64,000 bases of DNA from CAYMCQ01 sp964389025 (GTDB lineage: Bacteria > Verrucomicrobiota > Verrucomicrobiia > Limisphaerales > CAYMCQ01): NCBI GenBank assembly GCA_964389025.1, contig CAYMCQ010000012.1:1-64000 (forward strand), read 5' to 3'. This document shows positions 44,434 to 53,420 of this stretch, piece after piece. The position numbers and the translations under genes were made by a program. Numbering within the stretch: the stretch's first letter is position 1; every line of letters starts with the position of its first letter. The notes beneath the pieces were generated by a model. The model did not search any database. It saw only the letters and a list, made by a program, of their open reading frames with translations, and was not told the origin of the DNA.

Positions 44434-45615
44434 TCACCGGCACATTTCAAAAATTCCCGCGCCGCCCATTCCGCCGCCGATGCACATGGTCACCAGACCA
44501 TAACGGCCATTGCGGCGCTTGAGTTCGTGGATGATGCTCACGGTCAGTTTCGCTCCGGTGGCTCCGAGCGCATGGCCGAGGGCGATGGCCCCGCCGTTGA
44601 CGTTCACCCGGTCGGGCGGAATCTCGCACTGGCGGATGACGGACAAAGCCTGGCTCGCGAAGGCCTCGTTGAGTTCAATCAAATCCATGTCGGCAATTTT
44701 CAGCCCGGCGAGCTTGAGCGCCTTGGGAATCGCTGCCACGGGACCAATGCCCATGATGCCGGGCGGCACGCCTCCCACCGCATAGGTCACAAACCGCGCC
44801 AATGGTTTCAAACCAAGCTCCTTCACTTTTTCACCTGACATCAGGATGACGGCGGCTGCGCCGTCGCTGCGCTGCGAAGCGTTCCCTGCGGTGACAGAGC
44901 CTTTGGGATTGAACGCGGGTCGCAATGCGGCGAGTTTTTCCGGCGTGGTGTCGCGACGCGGGCCTTCGTCGGTTTCGAGAACAAACTCCGTCACTTTGCG
45001 TTTGCTGTTTTTATCGAGCGTCACTTCGCGCCCGCTGACGGGAACGGATTCTTCCTTGAACCGTCCGGCGTCAATAGCAGCAATGGCTTTTTGATGGCTC
45101 GCATAAGCGAAGGCATCCTGGTCGGCGCGCGAGACTTGAAATTTCGCGGCCACATTTTCAGCGGTCAAACCCATCGCGAGGTAGGCATCCGGCTGTTCCT
45201 CCACGAGGCAGGGATTGGGCGACATCTTGAATCCCATCATCGGCACCTGGCTCATGCTCTCCGTGCCGCCGGCGATGATGATTTCCGCCATGCCGCTGAG
45301 GATTCGCTGCGCGCCCATGGCAATCGCCTCGACTCCCGAGGCGCAAAAACGGTTGATGGTCACAGCCGGCACGGTGTCCGGCAAGCCAGCGCGCAGGCTC
45401 GAGAGTCGCGCCATGTTCATTCCCTGCGGGCCTTCAGGCATCGCGCAGCCCATGATGACGTCGTCAACTTGCCCGGGGGAAATTTGCGGGGCGCGCTTAA
45501 GCGCCTCCTTCAGGACGAGCGCGCCGAGGTCCGCGGGATGAACGGTTTTGAGCCGTCCGTTCGGAGCCTTGCCCACTGGAGTGCGCGCGGTGGAAACGAT
45601 AAAAACTTCTTTCAT
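44434..45615 (-). CDS. fadA: Acetyl-CoA C-acyltransferase (thiolase)
   Basis: This 393-residue thiolase has the nucleophilic cysteine in INRFCASG, ALNEAFA-type LIELNEAFASQAL, the GGAIALGHALGATGAK histidine block and the C-terminal MCIGGGMGGAG cysteine. It would carry out the final thiolytic step of beta-oxidation. It starts 4 bases after the end of the FadN-type gene, so the two are coupled. Confidence 0.95.
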   Translation of the reverse strand: MKEVFIVSTARTPVGKAPNGRLKTVHPADLGALVLKEALKRAPQISPGQVDDVIMGCAMPEGPQGMNMARLSSLRAGLPDTVPAVTINRFCASGVEAIAMGAQRILSGMAEIIIAGGTESMSQVPMMGFKMSPNPCLVEEQPDAYLAMGLTAENVAAKFQVSRADQDAFAYASHQKAIAAIDAGRFKEESVPVSGREVTLDKNSKRKVTEFVLETDEGPRRDTTPEKLAALRPAFNPKGSVTAGNASQRSDGAAAVILMSGEKVKELGLKPLARFVTYAVGGVPPGIMGIGPVAAIPKALKLAGLKIADMDLIELNEAFASQALSVIRQCEIPPDRVNVNGGAIALGHALGATGAKLTVSIIHELKRRNGRYGLVTMCIGGGMGGAGIFEMCR

Positions 45616-45619
45616 AATT

Positions 45620-48028
45620 TTAGTTCCTCAAAGGTTTGCCGGTTTTGAGCGTGTGCTTGATGCGTTCCATCGTTTTGGGTTCGCCGCACAAGCTCAGGAA
45701 AACTTCGCGTTCCAAGTCCATGATGTATTGCTCGGAGACAAAGTGCAGCGAAGTCAGATCGCCGCCGCACAAAATGTAGGCCAGCTTCGCGCCGATCTTC
45801 TGGTCATGCTCGCTGATCTGTCCTGCCGCCCGCATCTGCTGCAGCATCACCTTGAACAGGGACAGCCCGGCTTCGCCAATGGCGGGGATGTCTGTGCGTT
45901 GCGGACGCGGGCGATAACCTTGCGCCACCATCTGCAACACCTGCGCCTTGGCCTCGCCGATGAGCCAGTCGCGGTTCAGCACGAAAGTTGTTTCGCCGCT
46001 CCGCAGAAAACGCCGCTGGGCCGCCTCGTGCGCGCTGGTGGAAACCTTGGCCATGCCGATCGTTTCCCACGCGTGCCGGATGCCGGGGAAATAATCCGCT
46101 TCATCATTGCGAATGACCTGCTCGGTGCAACGAATCAACATTTCCTTGGTGCCGTGCGCTCCGGGGATGAGTCCCACGCCGACTTCGGGCAGGCCCATGT
46201 AAGTTTCCGCGGCGATGACGATGTGATCGCTGCCCAGCGCAATCTCACAGCCGCCGCCGAGCGTGTAGCCGTGGCACGCGGCCACCACCGGCTTCTCGAA
46301 CTGGCGCAGCGTGCTCGTTGCTTTTTGGAACGTGCGGATGTTCAGGTCAATCTCATCCCATTCTTGATTCTGGATTTGCGTCGTCAGCAGCATCAGATTC
46401 GCGCCGGCGGAAAAATGCGGGCCTTGATTGCCGATGACGAGTCCGGCGAAATTCTTGCGAACTTCCTCCAGCGATTCTTTCAACATCCCCAACTGATCGC
46501 CGCCGATCACGTTCATCTTGACGTGGAATTCCAGGCACGCGACGCCGTCGCCCAGGTCAATCAGGCTCGCGCCCGGATTGCTGCGGACGACTTTGCCGGC
46601 TTTGTGCAGGCGCGGGAGATTGATGGCTTTCGGCGATTCGGCTTCGGCAACGTGACTGCGCTTGGCGAGATCGAAGAAGGAACGCCGGCCATCGCGTTCC
46701 TCATAGAAAGAAGTTTTGCCGGAGGCGAGGAGGTCGCGGACGATTGCTGGCACATCGCGGCCTTCCTGTTTGAGCCGGTCGGCGGTTTCGGGCACGCCGA
46801 GCGCGTCCCACGTTTCAAACGGGCCGAGTTCCCAGTTGTAGCCCCACTTCATCGCGTTATCCACCGTGACCACGTCGTCGGCGATTTCAGTGAGCCGGTC
46901 GGCGGCGTAGCAAAGCACGGAACTGAGATGTTTCCAGGCGAAGACTCCCGCCTTGTCGGTGGCGGCGCAGAGTGTGCGGATGCGTTCCGCGCGGTTGGAG
47001 ATTTTGCTCGCGGCTTCCAACGAAGCAAACTGCGGCTTTTGCTGCGGACGATATTCCATCGTCTTGTAGTCGAGCGTCAGAATCTGCTGGCCCTTGTCGG
47101 ACTTCACGCGCTGGTAAAAGCCCTGGCTTTTCTTCTCGCCCCACCAGCCGCGCTTCACCATGTCTTCGATGAACTCAACCGGGCGGAAATTTCCAATCTG
47201 CGGATCGTGCTTTAACAACCCTCGAAGGTTGCTGCCCATTTGCGCCATGAGGTCCACGCCAACAATGTCGCCCAAGCGAAACGTCGCGCTCTTCGGTCGG
47301 CCAATGGCCGGGCCGGTGATCGCGTCCACCTCGTCAATGCTCAAGCCTTCCTCAATCATGAGCAGGGCGACTCGCTGCATGTCGAAACAGCCGATGCGAT
47401 TAGCTACGAATCCGGGCGTATCTTTCGCGAGAACGATTCCCTTGCCGAGAACTGCTTCGCTAAACTCGCCGAACGATTTGAGCAGCGCGGGATCGGTGTC
47501 GGGCGTTGGGATGAGTTCGAGCAGCCGCATGTAGCGCGGTGGATTGAAAAAGTGCGTGCCGAAAAACCGGCGGCGATATTCGACGGGCAGTCCTTTGGTC
47601 ATGCCGGCAATCGAAAGGCCGGAGGTGTTGGTCGTGACGAGAGCATCAGGCCGGGCGTTCGCGGCGATCTTTGCGTGAATCGCCAGCTTCAAATCCATTC
47701 GCTCCAGAATCGCCTCAATGACCCAGTCCGCGTCTTTGATCTCGGCGAGGTTGTCCTCGACGTTGCCGATGCGGATGAGATTCGCGGCCTCCGGTGTGAA
47801 GAACGGCGAGGGCTTCAGCTTCCTGGCCTTCTCAAAAAGTGTTTTGGTGACGCGATTGCGCACCTCGGGCGATTGCAGCGTCAGCCCGCGCTTTTGTTCT
47901 TCGGGCAGCAGTTCGGTCGGAACGATGTCCATCAGGAGCGATGGGATTCCGACGTTGGCCAGATGCGCGGCGATTTGCGCGCCCATGTTGCCCGCGCCGA
48001 TGACGGCGGCTTTTCGTATTGTAAGCAT
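45620..48028 (-). CDS. fadN: FadN-type 3-hydroxyacyl-CoA dehydrogenase/enoyl-CoA hydratase
   Basis: This protein is 802 residues from the ATG at 48028, at the Rossmann fold (KAAVIGAGNMGAQIA). The dehydrogenase domain comes first (TTNTSGLSIAGM, GTHFFNPPRYMRLLELI, KDTPGFVANRIG). A crotonase domain follows (GNQGPHFSAGANL, ACHGYTLGGGCEIALGSDHI, LPEVGVGLIPGAHGTKEML) and then a C-terminal helical part. The order, dehydrogenase before hydratase, is that of Bacillus FadN rather than E. coli FadB. An upstream extension to 48103 is open but has no conserved sequence. Confidence 0.92.
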   Translation of the reverse strand: MLTIRKAAVIGAGNMGAQIAAHLANVGIPSLLMDIVPTELLPEEQKRGLTLQSPEVRNRVTKTLFEKARKLKPSPFFTPEAANLIRIGNVEDNLAEIKDADWVIEAILERMDLKLAIHAKIAANARPDALVTTNTSGLSIAGMTKGLPVEYRRRFFGTHFFNPPRYMRLLELIPTPDTDPALLKSFGEFSEAVLGKGIVLAKDTPGFVANRIGCFDMQRVALLMIEEGLSIDEVDAITGPAIGRPKSATFRLGDIVGVDLMAQMGSNLRGLLKHDPQIGNFRPVEFIEDMVKRGWWGEKKSQGFYQRVKSDKGQQILTLDYKTMEYRPQQKPQFASLEAASKISNRAERIRTLCAATDKAGVFAWKHLSSVLCYAADRLTEIADDVVTVDNAMKWGYNWELGPFETWDALGVPETADRLKQEGRDVPAIVRDLLASGKTSFYEERDGRRSFFDLAKRSHVAEAESPKAINLPRLHKAGKVVRSNPGASLIDLGDGVACLEFHVKMNVIGGDQLGMLKESLEEVRKNFAGLVIGNQGPHFSAGANLMLLTTQIQNQEWDEIDLNIRTFQKATSTLRQFEKPVVAACHGYTLGGGCEIALGSDHIVIAAETYMGLPEVGVGLIPGAHGTKEMLIRCTEQVIRNDEADYFPGIRHAWETIGMAKVSTSAHEAAQRRFLRSGETTFVLNRDWLIGEAKAQVLQMVAQGYRPRPQRTDIPAIGEAGLSLFKVMLQQMRAAGQISEHDQKIGAKLAYILCGGDLTSLHFVSEQYIMDLEREVFLSLCGEPKTMERIKHTLKTGKPLRN

Positions 48029-48448
48029 ATTAATTAAATGACCGGTTATCATCCCGCCTCGACGGGACTCTGTATTCGGCGTCGCCCCGCCGGACACTTT
48101 CATTTCATTCCGGAGGAATTCAGAAAGGCCGCAACTTCCAGCGCGATATTTTTATCCGACTCGGACAAAAAACAAAACCAAAAACGTGTTAACAAATTCA
48201 AAACTGAACAAGCAACGGCAAATTTGCAACCTCATTCCTGTCGCGAGCCAAAATTGTGCATGAATTTTTATTTTGACACGACCGTGAAGACCCGTTGCTG
48301 CGGAATCGCATTCTATATTTCCTGGTTCTTGGTTTCGGAAAATCGGCTGGAAGCCCCGAAAGCTTTCGGGGCGACGAAGCGAGTTGGTGGAGCAAGGCGA
48401 GGAAGTTTTGCGCACCCCGAAAGCGTTCGTGGCGGAGGTTGGATCGCA
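48029..48448. other. Intergenic region upstream of the fadN operon
   Basis: This 420-base gap contains an AT-rich part (about 48160-48290) that could hold the fadN promoter on the minus strand. It also contains a palindromic segment near the acyl-CoA dehydrogenase stop. No gene was found. Confidence 0.5.
48353..48372. repeat. Perfect 20-bp palindrome with a nearby partial copy
   Basis: GCCCCGAAAGCTTTCGGGGC is its own reverse complement. About 40 bases on, CACCCCGAAAGCGTTCGTGG is a partial echo. It could be the terminator of the acyl-CoA dehydrogenase gene (minus strand) or part of a larger repeat family. Confidence 0.7.
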
Positions 48449-49600
48449 TCACCACTTCTGGGTTGAATCAATTCTTGATAAAAGTTCGCGGGCGACAATG
48501 GATCGCATTATTTCACTGGTGCCGGCCCCAATTTCCATCAGCTTGGCGTCGCGCATGTAGCGTTCCACGGGATATTCCCTGGTATAACCATATCCTCCCA
48601 GGATCTGAATGGCGTTCATTCCGACCCGGGTGGCGACTTCAGCCGCGCAGACCTTGCACGCGGCAGCTCTGCTGTTGGAGTCCTCACCCTTTGAGTGCAT
48701 GACTGCGGCTTCGTATGTCATGGCGCGCGCGGCGCTGTATTCGATATGATCATCCGCAATCATTTTTTGCACCATTTGAAATGATCCAATCGGCTTGCCA
48801 AATTGTTTCCGTTCGGTCGCGTAGCGAAGGGAATATTCATGGGCCGCCCGCGCCAACCCCAAACTGATGCCCGCAATGGTGATCCGCTCAATGTTCAGGT
48901 TTTTCATCATGTGCGATGTGCTGGCCCCTTCGCTTCCAACAAGGTTTTCCACAGGAACTTCACAGTCTTCAAAAATCAGCTCCGCGGTTGGGCTTCCCCG
49001 CATCCCCAGTTTCGAGAGTTTTTTGCCAACGCGAAATCCGGTAAAACTTTTTTCAATGATGAAGGTGCTCATGTCCTTTCGGTTTGGGCCGGTCTTCGCA
49101 TAAACCAGGAACAGATTTCCGATGCTGCCATTCGTGATAAATGTTTTGGTCCCATTCAAGATATAACGATCGCCCTTGCGCTCGGCCTTGGTTTTCATGC
49201 CGACTGCATCCGACCCTGCCCCCGGCTCCGTCATTCCCATCCCGCCGATCCATTCGCCGGAGCAAAGCCGCGGCAGATATTTTTTCTTTTGCTTTTCACT
49301 GCCGTTGGTCGCGAGGTTATGAACGGCCAACATCGAATGGGCCAGGTAGGACAATGCCGTGCTGGCGCAAACCGCGCCGAATTCCTCCATGACAATCGTG
49401 GCCGCGACCGTGTCCATTCCAGCGCCGCCGTATTTCTCATCAATGGTCACGCCCAGAACTCCCAAGCCGCCCATTTTTTTGAAGATGGCCGGGTCAAAGC
49501 TTTCATTTTCATCGCGTTCTGCGGCGCCCGGCGCCAATTCGCGCTCCGCAAACCGTTTTACTGATTGGCGGAGCAGTTCGTGTTCTTTGGTAAAATACAT
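48449..49600 (-). CDS. Acyl-CoA dehydrogenase, isovaleryl-CoA dehydrogenase-like
   Basis: This 383-residue flavoprotein has MTEPGAGSDAVGMKTKAERK, the FAD region FITNGSIGNLFLV, KLGMRGSPTAELIFEDCEVP and QILGGYGYTREYPVERYMRD. The usual catalytic Glu (in YEGT) is not present; the position reads IGAGTSE as in isovaleryl-CoA dehydrogenase. A glutamate sits in NLNIERITIAG, where that enzyme has its catalytic base. The favoured substrate may thus be branched or long-chain acyl-CoA. It lies upstream of the fadN-fadA-etf genes. Confidence 0.92.
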   Translation of the reverse strand: MYFTKEHELLRQSVKRFAERELAPGAAERDENESFDPAIFKKMGGLGVLGVTIDEKYGGAGMDTVAATIVMEEFGAVCASTALSYLAHSMLAVHNLATNGSEKQKKKYLPRLCSGEWIGGMGMTEPGAGSDAVGMKTKAERKGDRYILNGTKTFITNGSIGNLFLVYAKTGPNRKDMSTFIIEKSFTGFRVGKKLSKLGMRGSPTAELIFEDCEVPVENLVGSEGASTSHMMKNLNIERITIAGISLGLARAAHEYSLRYATERKQFGKPIGSFQMVQKMIADDHIEYSAARAMTYEAAVMHSKGEDSNSRAAACKVCAAEVATRVGMNAIQILGGYGYTREYPVERYMRDAKLMEIGAGTSEIMRSIVARELLSRIDSTQKW

Positions 49601-49629
49601 GTCTATCTCCTAGTCGGAATCTTGTTGTT

Positions 49630-50286
49630 TCATTTCCCTAGTCGCCGGATGTGGAACTCAGTAATCCCTGCCCAGTGCTCAACGTTGGCCGGTCCTTGAT
49701 AACATTGAATGCTCACCTTCGGCGTGCCGCGCACCGGTAAATCACACTCGCCCGCCCCTTGCCAGCTTTCCGCATCGGGTGTGCGGAACTGGCCGTGGAT
49801 GCGGTTGCTCGTCACTGAAAGGCGCAGTTGGACGGAGAAGGATTTCAACGGGATGATCCCAATGGTCCGCGTCTTGTCATTCTCTTCGCGACCCATGACG
49901 ATGCTGAGTTTGCCGTCCACGAGTTCCTGTCCGAGCTTCACCATGTAACCGTCGTTGTAATACCAGACCAGATCAACCTGTTCGTATTGCTCGGTCGGTT
50001 GGTTTGTCACGGTCACGGAAATCTCCAGAGCGCCTTTCGCCGGATCGGGTGCAGTTCGCACGAGCACATTTTTGGCGTTGTTGGCCGGCCCCCACATGTT
50101 GCCCGGTTGGACGCGCACTTTGAGGCCGCATTTCGTGACCCGCCACCCTTTCGGGTCTTCGCGCAACCATGACCAACCACCGTCGAGCTTGTTCTTGAAG
50201 TCGTCCTGGAACAGGACTTCGTCCGCGCGACAAGCGGCGACGGCGAACACCGCCAGTGAGAGCGATATTCGAAAAAGAAATTCCAT
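49630..50286 (-). CDS. Exported DUF1349/concanavalin-like domain protein
   Basis: This 218-residue protein has a signal peptide (FLFRISLSLAVFAVAACRAD). The beta-sandwich resembles the C-terminal domain of GH43 beta-xylosidases and DUF1349: WSWLREDPKGWRVTKCGLKV, QVDLVWYYNDGYMVKLGQEL and SIQCYQGPANVEHWAGITEF. It probably binds or acts on sugars in the periplasm. It lies 29 bases upstream of the acyl-CoA dehydrogenase, perhaps transcribed with it, but no functional link is obvious. Confidence 0.8.
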   Translation of the reverse strand: MEFLFRISLSLAVFAVAACRADEVLFQDDFKNKLDGGWSWLREDPKGWRVTKCGLKVRVQPGNMWGPANNAKNVLVRTAPDPAKGALEISVTVTNQPTEQYEQVDLVWYYNDGYMVKLGQELVDGKLSIVMGREENDKTRTIGIIPLKSFSVQLRLSVTSNRIHGQFRTPDAESWQGAGECDLPVRGTPKVSIQCYQGPANVEHWAGITEFHIRRLGK

Positions 50287-50439
50287 AGCAGTTGGCTGTC
50301 GAAAGAATTCACCCGTGTGTTGCAGATGACAAGCCGGTTCTTCTGAACGCTTGTGCGCATGACCGGCAGGGCATAAATTTCCCGGGACCTCCTTTGGGCG
50401 GGGTGAGGGAGGTAGTGAATCTGATTTTGCCTGAGATCG

Positions 50440-51432
50440 TTGACTGCGTTAAGCTCTCGCAGATTGAAATCGGAAGCAGACAAAACCGCCCGCCCGAATA
50501 GCGACAAATGGACTGACAAGTTCCTCAAACACCTGGCGACGGATCGTGGCGCGTCGGTTTACACGCAGCGGAATTATTCCCAGGCGCTAACGGAATTCCA
50601 CCGATGGCATCTCGAAGAGCGCAAGCAGGCACCGCAATGGGACTCGCTACAGCGGGATGATTTCAGGAATTACGTCCGTTTTCTTGGACGACACAATCTC
50701 AGCAGGGCTGCGATCCAACTTCGGTTCTCCGCGCTCCGCTCGTTTTACAAGTTTCTGATCCGCCATGGACACGTCAATGGCTCGCCAATAAAAAACATCG
50801 CACTGCCGAAAGTCGGGAAGCGCCTGCCGAAATTTCTGACGGCGAAACAAGTGACCGACCTGCTGGGCGCGCCGCTGAAATTTCTGCCGCGCGCCGAAAA
50901 GAAAAAGCCAGGACGTCCAACGGAACCGAGCGTTCCGGCCCGCGACGTGGCGATTCTGGAAACGATTTATTCCTGTGGCCTGCGCATCAGCGAATTGTGC
51001 GGGCTGACGGCGGGCGACATTGATTTCGGCGAGCAACTGGCTCGAGTTCGCGGCAAAGGAAAAAAAGAGCGGCTCGTTCCCATCGGCCAGCCGGCGTTGA
51101 AGGCCATTGAAAATTACTGGCGGCTTTTGCCGCAGCCGCCGTCGGGCAACGCGCCGGTTTTTCTGGCGAGCGAGAAAAAATTCCAGCCCATTGCGCCGCG
51201 GATTCTTCAGTTGCGATTGAAAAAATATCTCGCCATCTCCGGACTCGACCCCACGCTGACGCCGCACAAGCTTCGTCACACTTACGCCACGCTGATGCTC
51301 GACGCCGGTGCGGACTTGCGCAGCGTGCAGGAACTTCTCGGCCACGCACACCTCGTCACGACGCAGGTTTACACGCACCTGACGACCGAGCGGTTGAAGA
51401 AGGCTTACGACAAGGCGCATCCAAGGGCGTGA
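50440..51432 (+). CDS. xerC: Tyrosine recombinase, XerC-like
   Basis: This protein of about 330 residues has an N-terminal SAM-like DNA-binding domain (FLKHLATDRGASVYTQRNYS, SALRSFYKFLIRHGHVNGSP). The catalytic residues are Arg in CGLRISELCGL, Lys in RGKGKKERLVP, His/Arg in HKLRHTYAT, His in LLGHAHLVTTQVYTH and Tyr in VYTH. It probably resolves chromosome dimers. The first in-frame start is TTG at 50440 and the next TTG at 50464; no ATG precedes the conserved domain. A tRNA gene lies 1.9 kb away, but I saw no attachment repeats. Confidence 0.92.
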   Translation: MTALSSRRLKSEADKTARPNSDKWTDKFLKHLATDRGASVYTQRNYSQALTEFHRWHLEERKQAPQWDSLQRDDFRNYVRFLGRHNLSRAAIQLRFSALRSFYKFLIRHGHVNGSPIKNIALPKVGKRLPKFLTAKQVTDLLGAPLKFLPRAEKKKPGRPTEPSVPARDVAILETIYSCGLRISELCGLTAGDIDFGEQLARVRGKGKKERLVPIGQPALKAIENYWRLLPQPPSGNAPVFLASEKKFQPIAPRILQLRLKKYLAISGLDPTLTPHKLRHTYATLMLDAGADLRSVQELLGHAHLVTTQVYTHLTTERLKKAYDKAHPRA

Positions 51433-51792
51433 CGATTTGCTCTTTGAATTCCGCCGCGTTCCCATCCTCCATCCGCATCGAAGATTTTGCGAACCGCGAG
51501 GACGAAGGAATCCTGCTCATGCCAGACGCGGGCGCATCTTAATTCTCTTGACTGAGTTTGCCGCTTATGTCCTTATCACACTGATACATGGCTATCGCAC
51601 GGCAAATTCCAGTTCTCCGACGATTCCAGTTCTCCGACGATTCCAGTTCTCCAGCTTTGATAAAACCGCCGGGTTGCGCAGCAGCCTTCTTCCATTTTCC
51701 AGTCAGTTTCCGAAAGACGGAATAGGTGTCCATTCCAACACCAACCCGCCGCACAAACCCATCCTGATTGGAAATCAGAAACAAAACACAAA
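51433..51792. other. Intergenic region with a 17-bp tandem repeat
   Basis: This 360-base gap contains three copies of a 17-bp unit (51606-51652) and otherwise only short frames of low quality. The promoter of the secreted protein at 51793 is presumably in the AT-rich 100 bases before it. Confidence 0.5.
51606..51652. repeat. Tandem 17-bp repeat, about 2.8 copies
   Basis: The unit ATTCCAGTTCTCCGACG is repeated at 51606, 51623 and 51640, the last copy incomplete. The copies are identical as far as they go. It lies outside any gene. Confidence 0.9.
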
Positions 51793-53103
51793 ATGAAAAC
51801 AACAACACTCATGAAATCCATTCGCGGCCTGCTCACCACCGGTCTGGCGGCAGCCACGCTTTTCGTCACGACCAACACTCACGCAGCGGTCGTTTATTCC
51901 GGTCCGAACCAAAATGTAACCTACAGTCAATTTAGCTTTAACGGCGCATTTAGTCTGTTCGGTGCGGCCGGTAACTGGGATAACATAAACCTTTCTTTAT
52001 TTGTATTTGAGGATCCTATGTTTCAGAACATGTATAGTTTCGGAAACCTCCTCAATGTGCATGGCAACTATGTGGAGTTTGCGGTCGGCAGCTACTTTTT
52101 TGACATGAAGCGATTTGCCGCTGGTGAAGTGATTGACGCCTCGAGAACGTTCAGTGGAAACAGCTACAAGGATATTTCCAATGTTCAGCAACAATTCACG
52201 CCGTTCGCTTTTACAAACATCAATGGAGAGTTTACCAATGCCGCAGGCTCCCTTGGCTACATCGGACTGCGCCTGACGGATGGAGCGAATGTTTACTATG
52301 GCTGGATTCAGGTTTCCGTATCCAACTACGACAACGCCAACATGACCGGAACACTGATTGACTGGGCTTACGAGACTACGCCCGGCAGGCAGATTCTGGC
52401 AGGCGATACTACTGGTCGCACCGCGCTTTTCACCAAGGACGATGCGGTGCCCGGCATTTCAAATGCGGTGTTTAAGAGTGTCGGCGTTCCGGCCATCAAT
52501 GGTAGCAATGTGGTTGCTTTCATCGGCAAGTGGGGAACCAATATCGGAGTCTTTGCCAACGGCGCACTCGTTACGAAGAAGGGCGACACGATCCCGTCTC
52601 CGTCCGGCACGGTGACTCTCAAGACGCTGAAAGACCCGGTGATTGACAACGCGAATCATGTGGCGTTTCTGGCCACGTTTACGGACGGAAGCAGCGGAGT
52701 GGTTTCCACCGCTCCCAGCAACACGCTCGCTGCGGTAGCGCAGTCCGGTCAGCAGGCGGCGGATGCGCCTGCGGGTGCGCTCTGGAAGAACTTCCAGTCG
52801 GCGGCGCTTCCCGGTGGCGGCAAGGGCGCACTCATTCTCGGCAACATGGAGCAAGGCCCGGGCGGCATCACCGCGGCGAATGACAACGGGCTGTGGGGCA
52901 CGGGCAGCGGAGGAACAATGAACTTCGTTTTGCAGGAAGGCACGACGATCATCGGCACGAACAAGGTTAAGAGCTTCAAGGCGATTGGCCCAGTGGCAGG
53001 GGTGCCGGGACAGACCCGTTCCTTCAATGCCGTTGGGACGCTGGCAGCGCAAGTGACGTTCACCAACGGCGCAACGGCTGTGGTGTCCGTGTCGCTGCCC
53101 TGA
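51793..53103 (+). CDS. Secreted hypothetical protein
   Basis: This 436-residue protein has a signal peptide (SIRGLLTTGLAAATLFVTTN, cleavage near THAAV). The first half (to about 205) resembles the beta-rich domain of secreted PEP-CTERM-like proteins (YIGLRLTDGANVYYGWIQVS). The second half has repeated short units such as VVAFIGKWG and HVAFLATFTDG, like those of choice-of-anchor or beta-propeller proteins. No PEP-CTERM sorting signal is present. Function unknown. Confidence 0.75.
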   Translation: MKTTTLMKSIRGLLTTGLAAATLFVTTNTHAAVVYSGPNQNVTYSQFSFNGAFSLFGAAGNWDNINLSLFVFEDPMFQNMYSFGNLLNVHGNYVEFAVGSYFFDMKRFAAGEVIDASRTFSGNSYKDISNVQQQFTPFAFTNINGEFTNAAGSLGYIGLRLTDGANVYYGWIQVSVSNYDNANMTGTLIDWAYETTPGRQILAGDTTGRTALFTKDDAVPGISNAVFKSVGVPAINGSNVVAFIGKWGTNIGVFANGALVTKKGDTIPSPSGTVTLKTLKDPVIDNANHVAFLATFTDGSSGVVSTAPSNTLAAVAQSGQQAADAPAGALWKNFQSAALPGGGKGALILGNMEQGPGGITAANDNGLWGTGSGGTMNFVLQEGTTIIGTNKVKSFKAIGPVAGVPGQTRSFNAVGTLAAQVTFTNGATAVVSVSLP

Positions 53104-53121
53104 ACCGATTGAGATGGCTTA

Positions 53122-53170
53122 CGGCGGATGGTGTCCGGTGTGCGTCAAAGCATCGGCCCATCCGCCGATT
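53122..53170 (+). terminator. Candidate terminator hairpin
   Basis: CGGCGGATGG (53122-53131) pairs with CCATCCGCCG (53158-53167), a 10-bp stem around a 26-base loop, and is followed by ATTTC. It is about 20 bases past the stop of the secreted protein. Confidence 0.5.
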
Positions 53171-53250
53171 TCATCTTCGTGGTTTCTCCACTTGAGCCAG
53201 CGATTGGCTGAAACGTTAAAGCCGCTGGCGTGACTGGTTTTGAATTCCGC

Positions 53251-53281
53251 TTGCCATTCGCCACGAACCAAAGTTTATTAT
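53251..53281 (+). promoter_or_regulatory. Possible tRNA promoter
   Basis: TTGCCA (53251-53256) and TATTAT (53276-53281) are 19 bases apart and end 12 bases before the tRNA-Phe. The match to sigma-70 boxes is fair, the spacing slightly long. Confidence 0.35.
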
Positions 53282-53293
53282 TCCGCTTCTGGC

Positions 53294-53369
<76 letters not shown>

Positions 53370-53420
53370 CTTCACTTTGCCATTTCCGCTTTCGAGCCGT
53401 CCCTTTAAGCTTCGCAAAAC

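Noticed and set aside
45548..47215. A 555-codon open frame on the plus strand
   Set aside because: It is antisense to the FadN-type and thiolase genes, which have clear motifs. Its translation is rich in Arg and His with no recognisable domain. Long antisense frames are common in GC-rich genomes.
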